A stretch of DNA of 32,318 nt from Victivallales bacterium (GCA_017525435.1 JAFXSU010000227.1:1-32318); one strand, 5' to 3'. Positions 9,613-18,000 are shown, counted from the stretch's first letter. The notes: generated by a model from the letters alone, not told the origin. Program-made: numbers and translations.

Positions 9613-10279
9613 TTGGTATGCGATAGGCGGAACCGCCGACGGTGCCGTCCATACGTTCCTCGTAGGGGAAGAATGCGTCATAGACCAGTCCGCGGGGGGA
9701 GGGGAGGCGTGGCTTGATGATTTCCACGCCGTGGGCAGGCTCCAACTGCCTGACGGGATTGGGCACGAGGGAGGCGACGAGGTGCGCGGCGCAGTCCACG
9801 GGAAGGTCGGAGTTGTTGAGGAAGTGGCTGGCGACCAACCGAGTATGTGCATCCACGGCGACGAAGGTCACTTCGCAGACGAGCAGCCCCGCATCGTCGA
9901 GTTGCTGGCGATAGGAATATGCGTTGAGGTCAGGGGTGACATTCCAGGGGAGATATCCCGAAGGCCTCAGGACATCTGGGAAGGCGACGGCGCGGCGGTA
10001 GATGCCGGGCATCACGGTGAAGTCGAAGCGCGTTCCGCGTGCTTGGTCGGTCAGGTGTGAGATGCCGAAGAAGCGCTTGCCGTAGGGACCCCACGCCGGC
10101 AGGGAGAGGTCGTGCGTCTGAGAAAGATGCTCGAAATCGTAGGGCATACAGGAGTATTATTGGTGGAGAGCGGGTTAATTTGATAGGGACTGTGCCCGCG
10201 AAACACGCTAAAGGCCCCTTGTGTCAGGGCATAAGATTCATCAAAGTAGGAAGTAAGCGAAAGTCAAAAAGAAAGTTTT

Positions 10280-11107
10280 TCAATCCTCCAGGTCGATGCC
10301 GAGCCAGGAGGCGACTGTTTTGCCCATGATGTCATCGATGACTGGCTTTGGCACTCCGATGCGGTTCAGGAGTTCCTCGTAGTAATGTTGCGCCTTGCCA
10401 ATCAGTTGCGGCCAGGTGATGTAGCTGTCGGAACCCAGGACCAGTTTTCGGAAACCCTCCATTCCTGCATCGGTGCCCGGCAGGTCGGGAGCGATCATCG
10501 CGGCCAGTTCGTCCGGCTGCAGACGCATGTACTGTCCGCAACCGCCCAGGTCAGCGTAGAGGTTCGGCAGCATCTTGAGGAACTGCGATGCCTCGTCTTG
10601 GAAGAAGCGCGTTCCCATGTGTGCCATGACGACATGGAGCTTCGGGAAAGCTCGGCAGATGCGGTCCAGGTTGATGGGATGCATGTTCTTCAGCATGGGA
10701 CGCCGGTAGATGGTGTCCAGCTGGCAGGGGCGGTAGTTGCCCGTATGGAAGAAAACCGGCAGACCGCATTTTTCAATTGCCTCATAGACAGGCATATAGA
10801 GGTCGTGGTCATATTCGTAGTAGGGGTAGATGCCCTTGAAGCCTCGGAAACCTTGCTCGGCGAAGCGGTACACCTGGTCTGGGTCGGCGGTGTCCCACAA
10901 CTCCAGTTTCGCGAAGGGCACGAAGCAGTCCGGATAGCGTCTGCAGAGGGCAAGCACCTGGTCGTTGGGGAGGTAGTCGCGTTCGCCGTAGCGCAGTCCG
11001 CCGACCACCGCCAGCATTGTATTGTGCTCCCGCGCGGTCGTGGCGAACACGTCCCAGTCTTTTGCTTCACCGCTGTCGGCGTGGCAATGCATGTCAAATC
11101 GTTTCAT
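10280..11107 (-). CDS. Amidohydrolase-family metal-dependent hydrolase
   Basis: TIM-barrel hydrolase of the amidohydrolase_2 type (275 residues from the chosen start). It begins MKRFDMHCHAD with the HxH metal motif at residues 7 and 9. Further likely metal or catalytic positions are the His in VFFHTGNY, the His in VVMAHMGTRF and the Asp in VLGSDSY. Members of this family hydrolyse or decarboxylate small cyclic compounds; the substrate here cannot be read from sequence. I chose the ATG at 11107 because the family normally begins with this strand. An upstream ATG at 11140 would overlap the preceding gene by eight bases and add 11 residues. It lies directly behind the GH39-like gene and is probably in the same transcript, so it may act on a sugar-derived product. 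Confidence 0.82.
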   Translation of the reverse strand: MKRFDMHCHADSGEAKDWDVFATTAREHNTMLAVVGGLRYGERDYLPNDQVLALCRRYPDCFVPFAKLELWDTADPDQVYRFAEQGFRGFKGIYPYYEYDHDLYMPVYEAIEKCGLPVFFHTGNYRPCQLDTIYRRPMLKNMHPINLDRICRAFPKLHVVMAHMGTRFFQDEASQFLKMLPNLYADLGGCGQYMRLQPDELAAMIAPDLPGTDAGMEGFRKLVLGSDSYITWPQLIGKAQHYYEELLNRIGVPKPVIDDIMGKTVASWLGIDLED

Positions 11108-11132
11108 TTTGTAATTCAGTCTGTTATGATAT

Positions 11133-12506
11133 TTATCCATCCAGCCCGGCGTGGATGATGCGCTGGGGCTGGACTTCGGGTTCGACGTCTTCCACTGGCT
11201 GGCTGGTCAGCAGTAGGACTCCCTTGGGCGGCAGTGAGGTGGTCGGCTGGAGGGGGAGCGTCGCGAACTTATGTGTACAGTCGGTCAGTCGAGCATGGCT
11301 GAGGGCCGGACCGGTGGTGTTCAGCGAGAGTTCCTGCGTATCATCGCCGTTGTTGACCAGGAGCACTGCGGTGTCCGTGCCGTCGGTGGCTGCGGTCGCA
11401 TAGCATTTTGGTGGCAATTCGTCACCGCTGACGGGACATTGCCTGCCCAGGCGGAAGAGTTCCTGCCAGGCGCGGAAGGCATAGTAGGTCGGGGTGAGGT
11501 CCATCGAGGGAAAGTAGTAGAGTCCGCAGTAGCATCCACTTGGCGTGGCGACGTAGTACATCGCCTTGTCGATGGGCGACTCCTGCATCAGGCAGAAGGC
11601 TGACGCGACGAATGCCGCGCCGTCCGCCTCCTTCATGTTCACCCAGCGCTGATCCCCTTCGCCCGAGGCGTAGTTCCATTCGTTGAAGATGTTCTCTGTT
11701 TGCGTAAGTCCATGTGCGGAAAGTCTATCCTGTGCATATTTTGCATGGAGGGCGATTTCTTCCGGGTCGTCCGTGTAGAGGTGCCAGGAGAAGAAATCCA
11801 GCGGTGCGGAGGTCTCGGATGCGCAGACGTAGTCGAGAAAGGCATCGTACCAGGTTAGAAACGACTGGAAGAAATCGCTCATGCCTGGGCGAGTCACGGC
11901 GTAGAATCCACAACTGGCGTAGCCGCCGACCTTGATGGAGGGGAATTCGCGCTTCAGACGGCGGGCGGTGATGCGGTATAGCTCGAAATACTGTTCCTGC
12001 GTGCCCTGCCACATCGGCGGGTTCTCGGGCTCGTTCCAGATCTCCCAGTAGGCGATGCCCAGTCGCATGCCGTCCGCCCAGCCTTCGTTGTAGTGTCGGA
12101 CGATGCCCGCGCAGATTTCCGCCCACTTTGCGAAGTCTTTCGGCGGGAAGATGTGGTAGGCCTTGATGCGCCAGTTGTTCTCGATGGTCACGCCGAGGCG
12201 GTAGAAGGGTTCCGTGCCGGCTGCGTGGATTTGCTTCAGCAGTGCGTCCGTGAAGGCGAAGTCGTAGGATGCGGGGTTGGCGGGGTCGGCGTCGAAGTCC
12301 GGAAAGACATTCGGGATGTCAACATAGTGCGTGCCACCGAAGGCTCCGGCGGTGTCATGCAGTCGGCAGTAGGGGATGCCCGCTTCGGCAAAGCCTTTCG
12401 GCGGCGAATCGAGCGAGACCGGACAGTCGTTCACTCCATGCAGGGGCTTGATTTTCCCTTGCGAGGCAGTGAAATCAATGGAAATGGAGTTCATTGTGCT
12501 GGCCAT
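11133..12506 (-). CDS. GH39-like glycosidase (clan GH-A)
   Basis: A 457-residue TIM-barrel glycosidase resembling GH39 beta-xylosidases or alpha-L-iduronidase-type enzymes. The clan GH-A acid/base motif is YWEIWNEPE with Glu159, and the nucleophile is probably Glu276 in FNEWNY. SWHLYTDDPEE (about 240-250) lies between them, as expected. A C-terminal beta domain follows (about 370-440, VLLVNNGDDTQELSL). No signal peptide is visible, so it probably acts on imported oligosaccharides. The start could also be the Met at codon 5 (12494). There is no Shine-Dalgarno upstream. It is the first gene of a minus-strand cluster with the amidohydrolase and the alpha/alpha-barrel glycosidase, and it diverges from the MBL-fold gene. 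Confidence 0.82.
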   Translation of the reverse strand: MASTMNSISIDFTASQGKIKPLHGVNDCPVSLDSPPKGFAEAGIPYCRLHDTAGAFGGTHYVDIPNVFPDFDADPANPASYDFAFTDALLKQIHAAGTEPFYRLGVTIENNWRIKAYHIFPPKDFAKWAEICAGIVRHYNEGWADGMRLGIAYWEIWNEPENPPMWQGTQEQYFELYRITARRLKREFPSIKVGGYASCGFYAVTRPGMSDFFQSFLTWYDAFLDYVCASETSAPLDFFSWHLYTDDPEEIALHAKYAQDRLSAHGLTQTENIFNEWNYASGEGDQRWVNMKEADGAAFVASAFCLMQESPIDKAMYYVATPSGCYCGLYYFPSMDLTPTYYAFRAWQELFRLGRQCPVSGDELPPKCYATAATDGTDTAVLLVNNGDDTQELSLNTTGPALSHARLTDCTHKFATLPLQPTTSLPPKGVLLLTSQPVEDVEPEVQPQRIIHAGLDG

Positions 12507-12696
12507 TCTTTAAAATTGAAACTATTCGGAATATAGTTGCCGGAAACCATTCCGTTGCAAAAGTCGGTCGGTTTTCTAAATCAAAGTGGTTTGACGCACT
12601 GGCAATTTCGGTAATACCGATTAAATTGCCTCAAGAGCAACACTTGAAATGATTTGCCGTTTTCTAGTGTGTCAACACTAGGCAGGATTGATCGCA
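12507..12696. promoter_or_regulatory. Divergent intergenic region with several palindromes
   Basis: Between the minus-strand sugar cluster and the plus-strand MBL gene. Dyads seen: AACTAT/ATAGTT (12520-12538); TCAAA/TTTGA (12581-12594); GGCAATTT/AAATTGCC (12601-12630) enclosing the smaller dyad CGGTAATACCG; TCAAG/CTTGA (12632-12647); CTAGTGT/ACACTAG (12664-12681), ending 15 bases before the ATG at 12697. These look like operator sites for one or more regulators. No regulator gene lies next to them, and I could not fix a promoter with confidence. Confidence 0.5.
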
Positions 12697-13481
12697 ATGA
12701 CCGATAATGAGTTTTCCTTCAGATTCTTAGGTACTGAGGCGTGCGACATGGATTGGACGCGCTATGGCGAACCGGGAATCTATGGCAGCACGCAGACGCT
12801 GGTCAACGGCACGGTGCTGATTGACGCAGGACGCACGGGCTTTCGCAGCCTGACGAAGTTCCAGGTGGATGTCGTTGCCTTGAAGGAACTTTGGTTTACG
12901 CACTACCATGACGACCACTGCTTTCCCGCCGAAGTCGCCCAGATCGTCCTGCGCACGGCACTGCGACTCCGCTGGTGTTCCGCGGTACGGCGTTGCTGCT
13001 GAAGGCATTGCGGGAGGAACTACCGCCGGAAGTCTCCGCACGGGTGGCGTGGGAGCCTTTTGCGGTGGGACATGCCTTTGAGACGCACGGCTGGACGGTC
13101 ACGCCACTGCTGGCAAACCATTTGGATGACCTCTACGACAACCTGCCTGTCCATTACCTGGTCGAAGGGAAACGCGCCAATTTCCTCTATGCGCTAGATG
13201 GTGCCTGGCTGACGAAGAAAGAACGCAATGCTTTGCAGGGAAAGCACCTGGATACCATTGTCTGGGATGCGACCGTAGAGCGTCCCGGCGACTTTCGCAT
13301 CTTTGAGCACAACGATTTCACAATGATTCAGACGATGGTCAAGGCGCTGGTGGATGCCGAGATTGTGAACGCCAAAACGCATCTGGTGCTGGACCACCTC
13401 GCCCGAACCCTTTGGAAAAATCCCATCCATGTTCCTGCACCATACCTGGTCGCCGAAGACGGCATGGAACTTGGATTTTAA
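12697..13481 (+). pseudogene. MBL-fold metallo-hydrolase with a one-base frameshift
   Basis: Two frames together make one protein of about 260 residues. The first (to the TGA at 13000-13002) has the metallo-beta-lactamase core: GTVLIDAG and the zinc motif HYHDDH at 12901-12918. The second continues from about 12960 with TPLVFRGTALLLKALREELPPE and later FLYALDG, TIVWDATV and HLVLDHLART, and ends at 13481. The shift is near 12955-12960 and is repaired by adding one G (cgcacg-ggc), giving VLRTGTATPLVF. The start is ATG 12697 or the ATG at 12688; a weak AGGA precedes 12697. Family members hydrolyse phosphodiesters, lactones or thioesters; the substrate is unknown. It could be a decayed gene or an assembly error. 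Confidence 0.75.
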
Positions 13482-13610
13482 TGAAGGATCTTCGAAGCGT
13501 GGTTCCTGTGGACATCCATGGGAATAGGTGTCGTTTCACGGATTTCAAATGTCAATAACACCTTGCCCAGTAAACAAATCAAAGATTAACTCAACACAAG
13601 GAGAAATCAA

Positions 13611-13823
13611 ATGCTTAAGAAACTTTTACTCAAACGTGTTCTGCCGTCAGTCATCGGAGCAGTGGTTTTGATTCTTGCCATCCTGTGGCTTTATGGGTAT
13701 ATCGGTGTAAAGGCAGGCTGGATTGGCCCTACCCAGATTCACAGTCTGAATGCCATATCGAACAGCGGAGCGAAGGCCGCGGGTGGCATTGCAGAGGCTG
13801 CAAAGGTGAAGATTGGCCTTTAA
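13611..13823 (+). CDS. Small single-pass membrane protein, function unknown
   Basis: A 70-residue protein that I do not recognise. It has a basic N-terminus (MLKKLLLKRV), one hydrophobic helix at about residues 11-31, and a polar tail rich in Ala, Gly and Ser. A good ribosome-binding site AAGGAG (13598-13603) lies seven bases before the ATG, which supports translation. The first 30 residues could also be read as an uncleaved signal. It stands alone between the MBL gene and a repeat and RNA-structure region, and is convergent with the arylsulfotransferase gene. Confidence 0.65.
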   Translation: MLKKLLLKRVLPSVIGAVVLILAILWLYGYIGVKAGWIGPTQIHSLNAISNSGAKAAGGIAEAAKVKIGL

Positions 13824-13851
13824 AAAAAGGGAATTGCAGTTTTCCTCCAGC

Positions 13852-13954
13852 CTGAATCCGTGAGTTTTACTCTGTGCTGGCGGGACACCAGCACAACGCA
13901 TTTTCTGTCGGCGAGGGCGCCGGCAGTACGTCCACCCTTAATTCACGGATTAAG
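13852..13954. mobile_element. MITE-like 103-bp inverted-repeat element, copy 2
   Basis: Outer inverted repeats CTGAATCCGTGAGTT and AATTCACGGATTAAG pair at 13 of 15 positions. The right half (TCGGCGAGGGCGCCGGCAGT onward) is the inverted copy of the centre of the element at 7202-7281. The left half has a perfect inner hairpin TGTGCTGG/CCAGCACA (13873-13880, 13888-13895) that copy 1 lacks. It sits just after the small membrane-protein gene. Confidence 0.75.
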
Positions 13955-13963
13955 GTCCACGTG

Positions 13964-14058
13964 ATTCCTTTCCAAGAGTGCCTTCTTGGGGGACAAGGCG
14001 AAAGGAATATATGTGTTTGCGCTCCGCAGGAACATAAAACTCCTGCGGGGCGCATTTT
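13964..14058 (+). ncRNA. Candidate structured RNA ending in a terminator
   Basis: Closing stem ATTCCTTTC/GAAAGGAAT (13964-13972 with 14000-14008) is perfect. Inside, two alternative small stems are possible: CCAAGA/TCTTGG (13972-13977, 13984-13989) or GCCTT/AAGGC (13980-13984, 13995-13999). A strong terminator hairpin follows at 14018-14054. This could be a small RNA or just the structured 3' end of the upstream transcript. I do not recognise an RNA family. Confidence 0.4.
14018..14058 (+). terminator. Rho-independent terminator between convergent genes
   Basis: A 14-bp stem (TGCGCTCCGCAGGA with TCCTGCGGGGCGCA, one G-U pair) closes a 9-base loop and is followed by TTTT on the plus strand. 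It would end transcription from 13611-13823 and could also slow the convergent arylsulfotransferase transcript. Confidence 0.75.
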
Positions 14059-14074
14059 ACGTCCATCGCCTTGG

Positions 14075-16657
14075 CTAGGCGAGCATGCCTGGATTCTTGT
14101 CGCCGAAGATCTTCTCGCTGGTGAAGTCGTCGAAGGCTCCGGCGGCCAGGAGATCCTGATATTGCCGTGAGTCGTCGTTGCCGAATTTCAGCCTGACCTC
14201 GGCGGGAGCGTCGCCAAGGATTTGCACCGAATTATCGCCGTCGGAATAAGTGAGCGAATCGGCGTTCCAATTGTCCAGTGACCCTTTGTCGAACCACAAT
14301 GTGACCTTTCCGGTGGCCAGTTGTTCCAAAGTGTCTTGTCCCCAATCTTTTCCGAATGCAAAGATATCCTCTCCACCGCCGCCGTGCAGGGAGTCGTTGC
14401 CAGAGCCGCCCGCGATGATGTCGTTGCCGGAAGCGCCAACCAGGCGGTCGTTTCCCGCATCGCCGAAGAGATAATTCTCGCCCTTGTTCGCCCAGATGAT
14501 GTCATTGCCCAGTCCGCCCCGGATGGTTACTCCATCGCCGATGTATTCGAACCGCTGGCTGGTCATGTCCACGATGTCATTGCCGAGGCCCGCACGGATC
14601 TCTTGGATCTGCGAGAGCCGGGCTTGGCTTGAGCCAAGTTCGTTCGGCGAGGCGCTGTAGATGTCATCCACGAAGAGCGAGTCGCCTTGGGCGTCGTCCG
14701 TAAGCAGAAGGATATTGGAGTCCGTGGAGCCCAGGAAGATATCGCCCAGCTGATTTTTGCCGGCCAGGGCGGCAACCTCATTTGTTCCTGACCAGTCATT
14801 GATGGAGCCGACATTCCGTGCCTGGTGGCTCGCGGTCCAGGTTCCGGTCGCCTTGGCAAAGAAGAGATCGCCGACTCCATTCGATGTGGAGGCGATTTCT
14901 GCGGGGGATTGGTTGCCGTCCACTGTCAGTGCAGAGGCAGCCGAGGAGACACCGAAGTCATTCTCCGAAATCGTCGCAGTGTATTCACCATCCGGCAGAT
15001 TGTAGAGGTCGCAGGCGGTGCCAGAGACGCCGACATTCAAGGCGTCCCCTGAAGGCTGTTGCTTGATGGACAGCACATAGCCCGAGGAGGCGTTGATTTC
15101 ACTCCAGTTTGCCGATTGCTGCGTGAACTCCAGTTCCGGTGCGGCGGAAAGGCATTTCACTCCGCGGTAGGTCGCGTAGGCTCCTCCTGCATCGTAGTTC
15201 GAGGTCAGCTGGAAGTTGATCTGCGATGCGTCGCCAAGGCTGAATTCCGTGACCAGTTCGGTACCGGAGATATTCCAGCCCCAGCTGGCGACTCCATAAT
15301 CGCCGAACTGCATGAAGGCGCCGCAGGCAATGCTGTTGTGCGGCGAGACTAGGCCGCTTGCGCCGATTTCCGTGGTTCCGGGGACTACCCAGTGTTGGAA
15401 GCCATCGCCGTCGGCCAACGCGACCGCGTCTTCGTCCAGATGATACATCACGAGATTGGTGAGGCCTTCCTTGTTGTTGTTGTTGAAGGCGGAGAAGTAG
15501 CCATTGCCGTGATAGCGCAGGAAGTGCTGGCCCGAGGTGTCCTGGTTGTCGGTCAGCCCAAAGACATCGCCGTGGCCGGACAATGCCCAGATGAGATTTC
15601 CCGTCCCGCCGACCCTGTCCACCTTGATCATGCTGTTGAGGTGTCGGCAGGAGAGGACCAGGTTCCCGTCATCGTCAATCGCGATGGCGTTGAGGTGGAC
15701 GTAGTCGATGTAGGTATCTGGATCCGTATTGGTGAACTGGTTGGCGGTATCGGACTGCTCGGTGACCGTCATGCTGTACAGTTCTGGGTGTTCGGTGCTG
15801 AGCCATTCAAATTTCACCTCGCCATGGTCGATCTCCTGGATGTATGCCGCGACCAGCACTGCCTTGTCGGCATGGTCGATGGGTTCGCCGGTATAGATGT
15901 TCTGGTCCGGGATGTTGTCGGCCTCCACCTGCAAGTAGGACATGACGATGTAGTGTTCTTCTCCGAGCATGAGAAACTCGTGTCCATCCAATGCGGTATC
16001 GCCTGCGTTTTTCTGAGTTGCGACGGCGGTAAGGCGGGCGACTTCGCGGTAGTTCGCATCCAGAATCACGCGTTCGCCGGGGTTGTGTCCAGTGAACACG
16101 AAGGTGTTTTCAGGATGGCTGTCGGTCGAATGGTAGCTGTAATAGGTTTTGCCGTCGATTTGATGTGCCTTGAAGTCCCACAGGCCATACTGGGTGTCCT
16201 CCGAGTCCTCATTCCGATAAAATAGGATCTTTCCTTCGTTGTCCGTCTTGACAATGGATCGGGTGTTGATGAAGGAGACGAAGAAGTCGCCGGGTGTCTG
16301 CGAGGCTCCCGTCACGGCAATCGGAGGAAGATGGGTGTTGAGGGTGTTGATTTCAAATTCGCGGGTGATTTCTCCCTGGGTCACCTGGACGGCGATTGTC
16401 GCGTCTTCGCCAATTTCTTCCAGGCTGAATTCGCATTTGCCGTTTTCCAGCGCAATGCCATTGACCGTGATAGAGGCGGTGTTGTCGGCAGCGAGCCACT
16501 CGAAAGTGTTGGGCTGTTCCACGGTGAGCATGGTGGTGTTAAAAAATTCCCCGTCAGAAAAAGCCCTTTCTACGGACAAAGGCTCCCCGTTGATCAGGAA
16601 ATCAAAATACTCGGCGACCTCAACTGCCCTTAATTCCTGTATCTCGTTGTTGCTCAT
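14075..16657 (-). CDS. Arylsulfotransferase-like protein with C-terminal RTX repeats
   Basis: About 860 residues. The first ~100 form a beta-sandwich like the N-terminal domain of arylsulfate sulfotransferases. A long beta-propeller-like region (about 110-480) follows, with YVHLNAIAIDDDGNLVLSCRHLN and SPHNSIACG, where the His residues resemble ASST active-site positions. After a linker, glycine/aspartate nonapeptides (GGLGNDIIW, GDAGNDRLV, GGSGNDSLH; about 715-766) are calcium-binding RTX repeats, which in known proteins mark type I secretion. ASSTs move sulfate between phenolic donors and acceptors. I chose the ATG at 16657 because AAAGGA lies ten bases upstream; the ATG at 16687 would translate that site. 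No N-terminal signal peptide is visible, in line with RTX export. No secretion genes are in the window. The sulfotransferase assignment is moderate; the RTX repeats are clear. Confidence 0.78.
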   Translation of the reverse strand: MSNNEIQELRAVEVAEYFDFLINGEPLSVERAFSDGEFFNTTMLTVEQPNTFEWLAADNTASITVNGIALENGKCEFSLEEIGEDATIAVQVTQGEITREFEINTLNTHLPPIAVTGASQTPGDFFVSFINTRSIVKTDNEGKILFYRNEDSEDTQYGLWDFKAHQIDGKTYYSYHSTDSHPENTFVFTGHNPGERVILDANYREVARLTAVATQKNAGDTALDGHEFLMLGEEHYIVMSYLQVEADNIPDQNIYTGEPIDHADKAVLVAAYIQEIDHGEVKFEWLSTEHPELYSMTVTEQSDTANQFTNTDPDTYIDYVHLNAIAIDDDGNLVLSCRHLNSMIKVDRVGGTGNLIWALSGHGDVFGLTDNQDTSGQHFLRYHGNGYFSAFNNNNKEGLTNLVMYHLDEDAVALADGDGFQHWVVPGTTEIGASGLVSPHNSIACGAFMQFGDYGVASWGWNISGTELVTEFSLGDASQINFQLTSNYDAGGAYATYRGVKCLSAAPELEFTQQSANWSEINASSGYVLSIKQQPSGDALNVGVSGTACDLYNLPDGEYTATISENDFGVSSAASALTVDGNQSPAEIASTSNGVGDLFFAKATGTWTASHQARNVGSINDWSGTNEVAALAGKNQLGDIFLGSTDSNILLLTDDAQGDSLFVDDIYSASPNELGSSQARLSQIQEIRAGLGNDIVDMTSQRFEYIGDGVTIRGGLGNDIIWANKGENYLFGDAGNDRLVGASGNDIIAGGSGNDSLHGGGGEDIFAFGKDWGQDTLEQLATGKVTLWFDKGSLDNWNADSLTYSDGDNSVQILGDAPAEVRLKFGNDDSRQYQDLLAAGAFDDFTSEKIFGDKNPGMLA

Positions 16658-16859
16658 GTCTTGGATTCCTTTGATTTGCAATTGCAACCGATGAATTACT
16701 ATACTTTAGCACCGATTTTGGATTATGCCAGAAAAATGCTGAAATGTTGACCATTAAGTAATTCAAAAGCGTATCGTCTGCCCCTGTCTTTGGAAGAAAA
16801 CTTATATTATTGAGGTTTTCCGTTTCACATTCTGCATTCCTCATACCTCATTCCTCATT
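16658..16859. promoter_or_regulatory. Divergent leader region with palindrome and heptad array
   Basis: Between the divergent arylsulfotransferase and dehydrogenase genes. The perfect 12-bp palindrome TTGCAATTGCAA (16676-16687) lies close to the former. Five pyrimidine-rich 7-bp units near TCCTCAT (16824-16858) end one base before the ATG at 16860, in the place of a ribosome-binding site. No promoter could be fixed with confidence. Confidence 0.5.
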
Positions 16860-17903
16860 ATGTTGAAGCGTACAGTTGCAGTCATCACCCGCAAGGGCGA
16901 AGTCATCACCCGCAAAGAGGCGGTTCCTGAACTCAAGGAGAACGAAGTGCTGATCAAGGTCATGGTGTCGTTGATCAGCCCCGGCACGGAGATGAACAAG
17001 CCGCGCGATCGTCGGGTGAAGCCGGATGGCGAAGACGAGGTGTTCGGCTATGCGAACGCCGGTGAAGTGATGAAGGTCAATGGCGACTCGCGCGGGCTGA
17101 AGGCTGGCATGCGCGTCGTCGCGATGGGCACGGGCTATGCCATCCACGGAAACTACGCCGTGGTGCCAATCAATCTGGTGATGCCGATTCCGGAGGATGT
17201 CAGCTACGAAGAGGCGGTCTTCGCACACCTGGGCATCACGGCAATGCAGGGTGTCCGCCGTGCGGAACCCGCGCTGGGCTCCTACGGCATCGTGCTGGGG
17301 CAGGGCATCGTTGGAAACCTCGCCGCGCAACTCTTCCAGCTGGCTGGTGCGCGCGTCATCACCTGGGAGGGCGTGGCGGCACGACTCCGCATCGCGAAGA
17401 AATGCGGTGTGAAGAACCAAGTGAACTTCAAGACGACGGATGCCGTCGCGGCGACTCAGGCCTTCTGCGCACCCTACGGCGCGGATTTCGCGATGCTGGC
17501 CTTCGGTGGAAACGCCACGAAGGCGTTGGACCAGGCGAAGTTGTGCATGAAGGTCTCACAGGACGGCCATGCGATGGGCAACATCGTGCTGATCGGCGGC
17601 TGCAAGGTCGAGGTCGGCGGCGGCGCGTGGTCCGGCAACCTGGATTTCCGCGCCTCCAGCCGCACGGGCGCGGGCTACCACGACGCCGCCTGGGAGCATG
17701 GCCGTGACTACCCGGCGGTCTTCTGCGAGTACAACACGCGCCGCAATATGCACGAGTTCCTCACACTCCTTTCCGAGAAGCGCGTGAAGGTCGCCCCGAT
17801 GATCACGCACCGGATGCCGCTTGCCGAAGTCGGCACCGCCGCCGATCTGCTTCTGGAACACCCCGATCAGGCCCTCGGGATGATTCTGGAGATGAAACAC
17901 TAA
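16860..17903 (+). CDS. MDR-family dehydrogenase (non-catalytic-zinc type)
   Basis: A 347-residue medium-chain dehydrogenase/reductase. The N-terminal GroES-like domain has SPGTE (residues 40-44) where zinc alcohol dehydrogenases carry a zinc-binding Cys, so a catalytic zinc is unlikely. The Rossmann domain has the nucleotide-binding turn GQGIVG (147-152). Proteins with the SPGTE feature are often found beside Gfo/Idh/MocA oxidoreductases, as here. Likely NAD(P)-dependent oxidation or reduction of a polyol or sugar derivative; the substrate is unknown. There is no Shine-Dalgarno; the start is preceded directly by a heptad array. It is the first of three same-strand genes with the oxidoreductase and the creatininase-family protein. 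Confidence 0.85.
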   Translation: MLKRTVAVITRKGEVITRKEAVPELKENEVLIKVMVSLISPGTEMNKPRDRRVKPDGEDEVFGYANAGEVMKVNGDSRGLKAGMRVVAMGTGYAIHGNYAVVPINLVMPIPEDVSYEEAVFAHLGITAMQGVRRAEPALGSYGIVLGQGIVGNLAAQLFQLAGARVITWEGVAARLRIAKKCGVKNQVNFKTTDAVAATQAFCAPYGADFAMLAFGGNATKALDQAKLCMKVSQDGHAMGNIVLIGGCKVEVGGGAWSGNLDFRASSRTGAGYHDAAWEHGRDYPAVFCEYNTRRNMHEFLTLLSEKRVKVAPMITHRMPLAEVGTAADLLLEHPDQALGMILEMKH

Positions 17904-17907
17904 TTTC

Positions 17908-17956
17908 AGGGTAGAGGGTACAAGGTACAAGGTACAGGGTACAGGGTACAGGGAGG
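17908..17956. repeat. Heptad array (AGGGTAC), seven units
   Basis: Seven exact 7-bp units close to AGGGTAC or AAGGTAC begin five bases after the dehydrogenase stop. The sequence closely matches the complement of 9585-9612 inside the glycosidase gene. A further RGAGGT-like stretch precedes the next start at 18001 and may serve as its ribosome-binding site (GAGGT, six bases before the ATG). Confidence 0.85.
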
Positions 17957-18000
17957 GTCGCGTCCTGCGATGGTTTAATTTTAGAGATTCGAGGTAAAAA

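Larger units (their letters stand above)
7508..10147 (-). pseudogene. Glycoside hydrolase with alpha/alpha-barrel (GH63/MGH1-like), interrupted by an in-frame TGA
   Basis: One continuous frame of about 880 codons is broken only by TGA at 8234-8236. The part before it (637 residues) has an N-terminal beta-sandwich-like region and the segment LWNSLYTWDSGFIGLGLLEI. The part after it has YWNGSVWMPYQWFFWKTAL, like the barrel segments of GH63, trehalase and mannosylglycerate-hydrolase types. The residues around the stop read WDEES-stop-FFGYVDHD. Related enzymes commonly have a glycine there, so GGA to TGA is the simplest explanation. No signal peptide is seen. About residues 179-221 are encoded by an in-frame array of 7-bp repeats (9487-9612), and an A/T-codon patch lies at about 9343-9405. 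It is probably the last gene of a minus-strand sugar operon. Substrate unknown. It could be a true pseudogene, a sequencing error or, less likely, stop-codon readthrough. Confidence 0.75.

Noticed and set aside
15392-16225. Plus-strand frame of 277 codons over the arylsulfotransferase gene
   Set aside because: Antisense shadow of a clear RTX-repeat protein.
16620-16844. Short minus-strand frame upstream of the arylsulfotransferase gene
   Set aside because: It begins in the heptad array and has no ribosome-binding site or protein-like composition.
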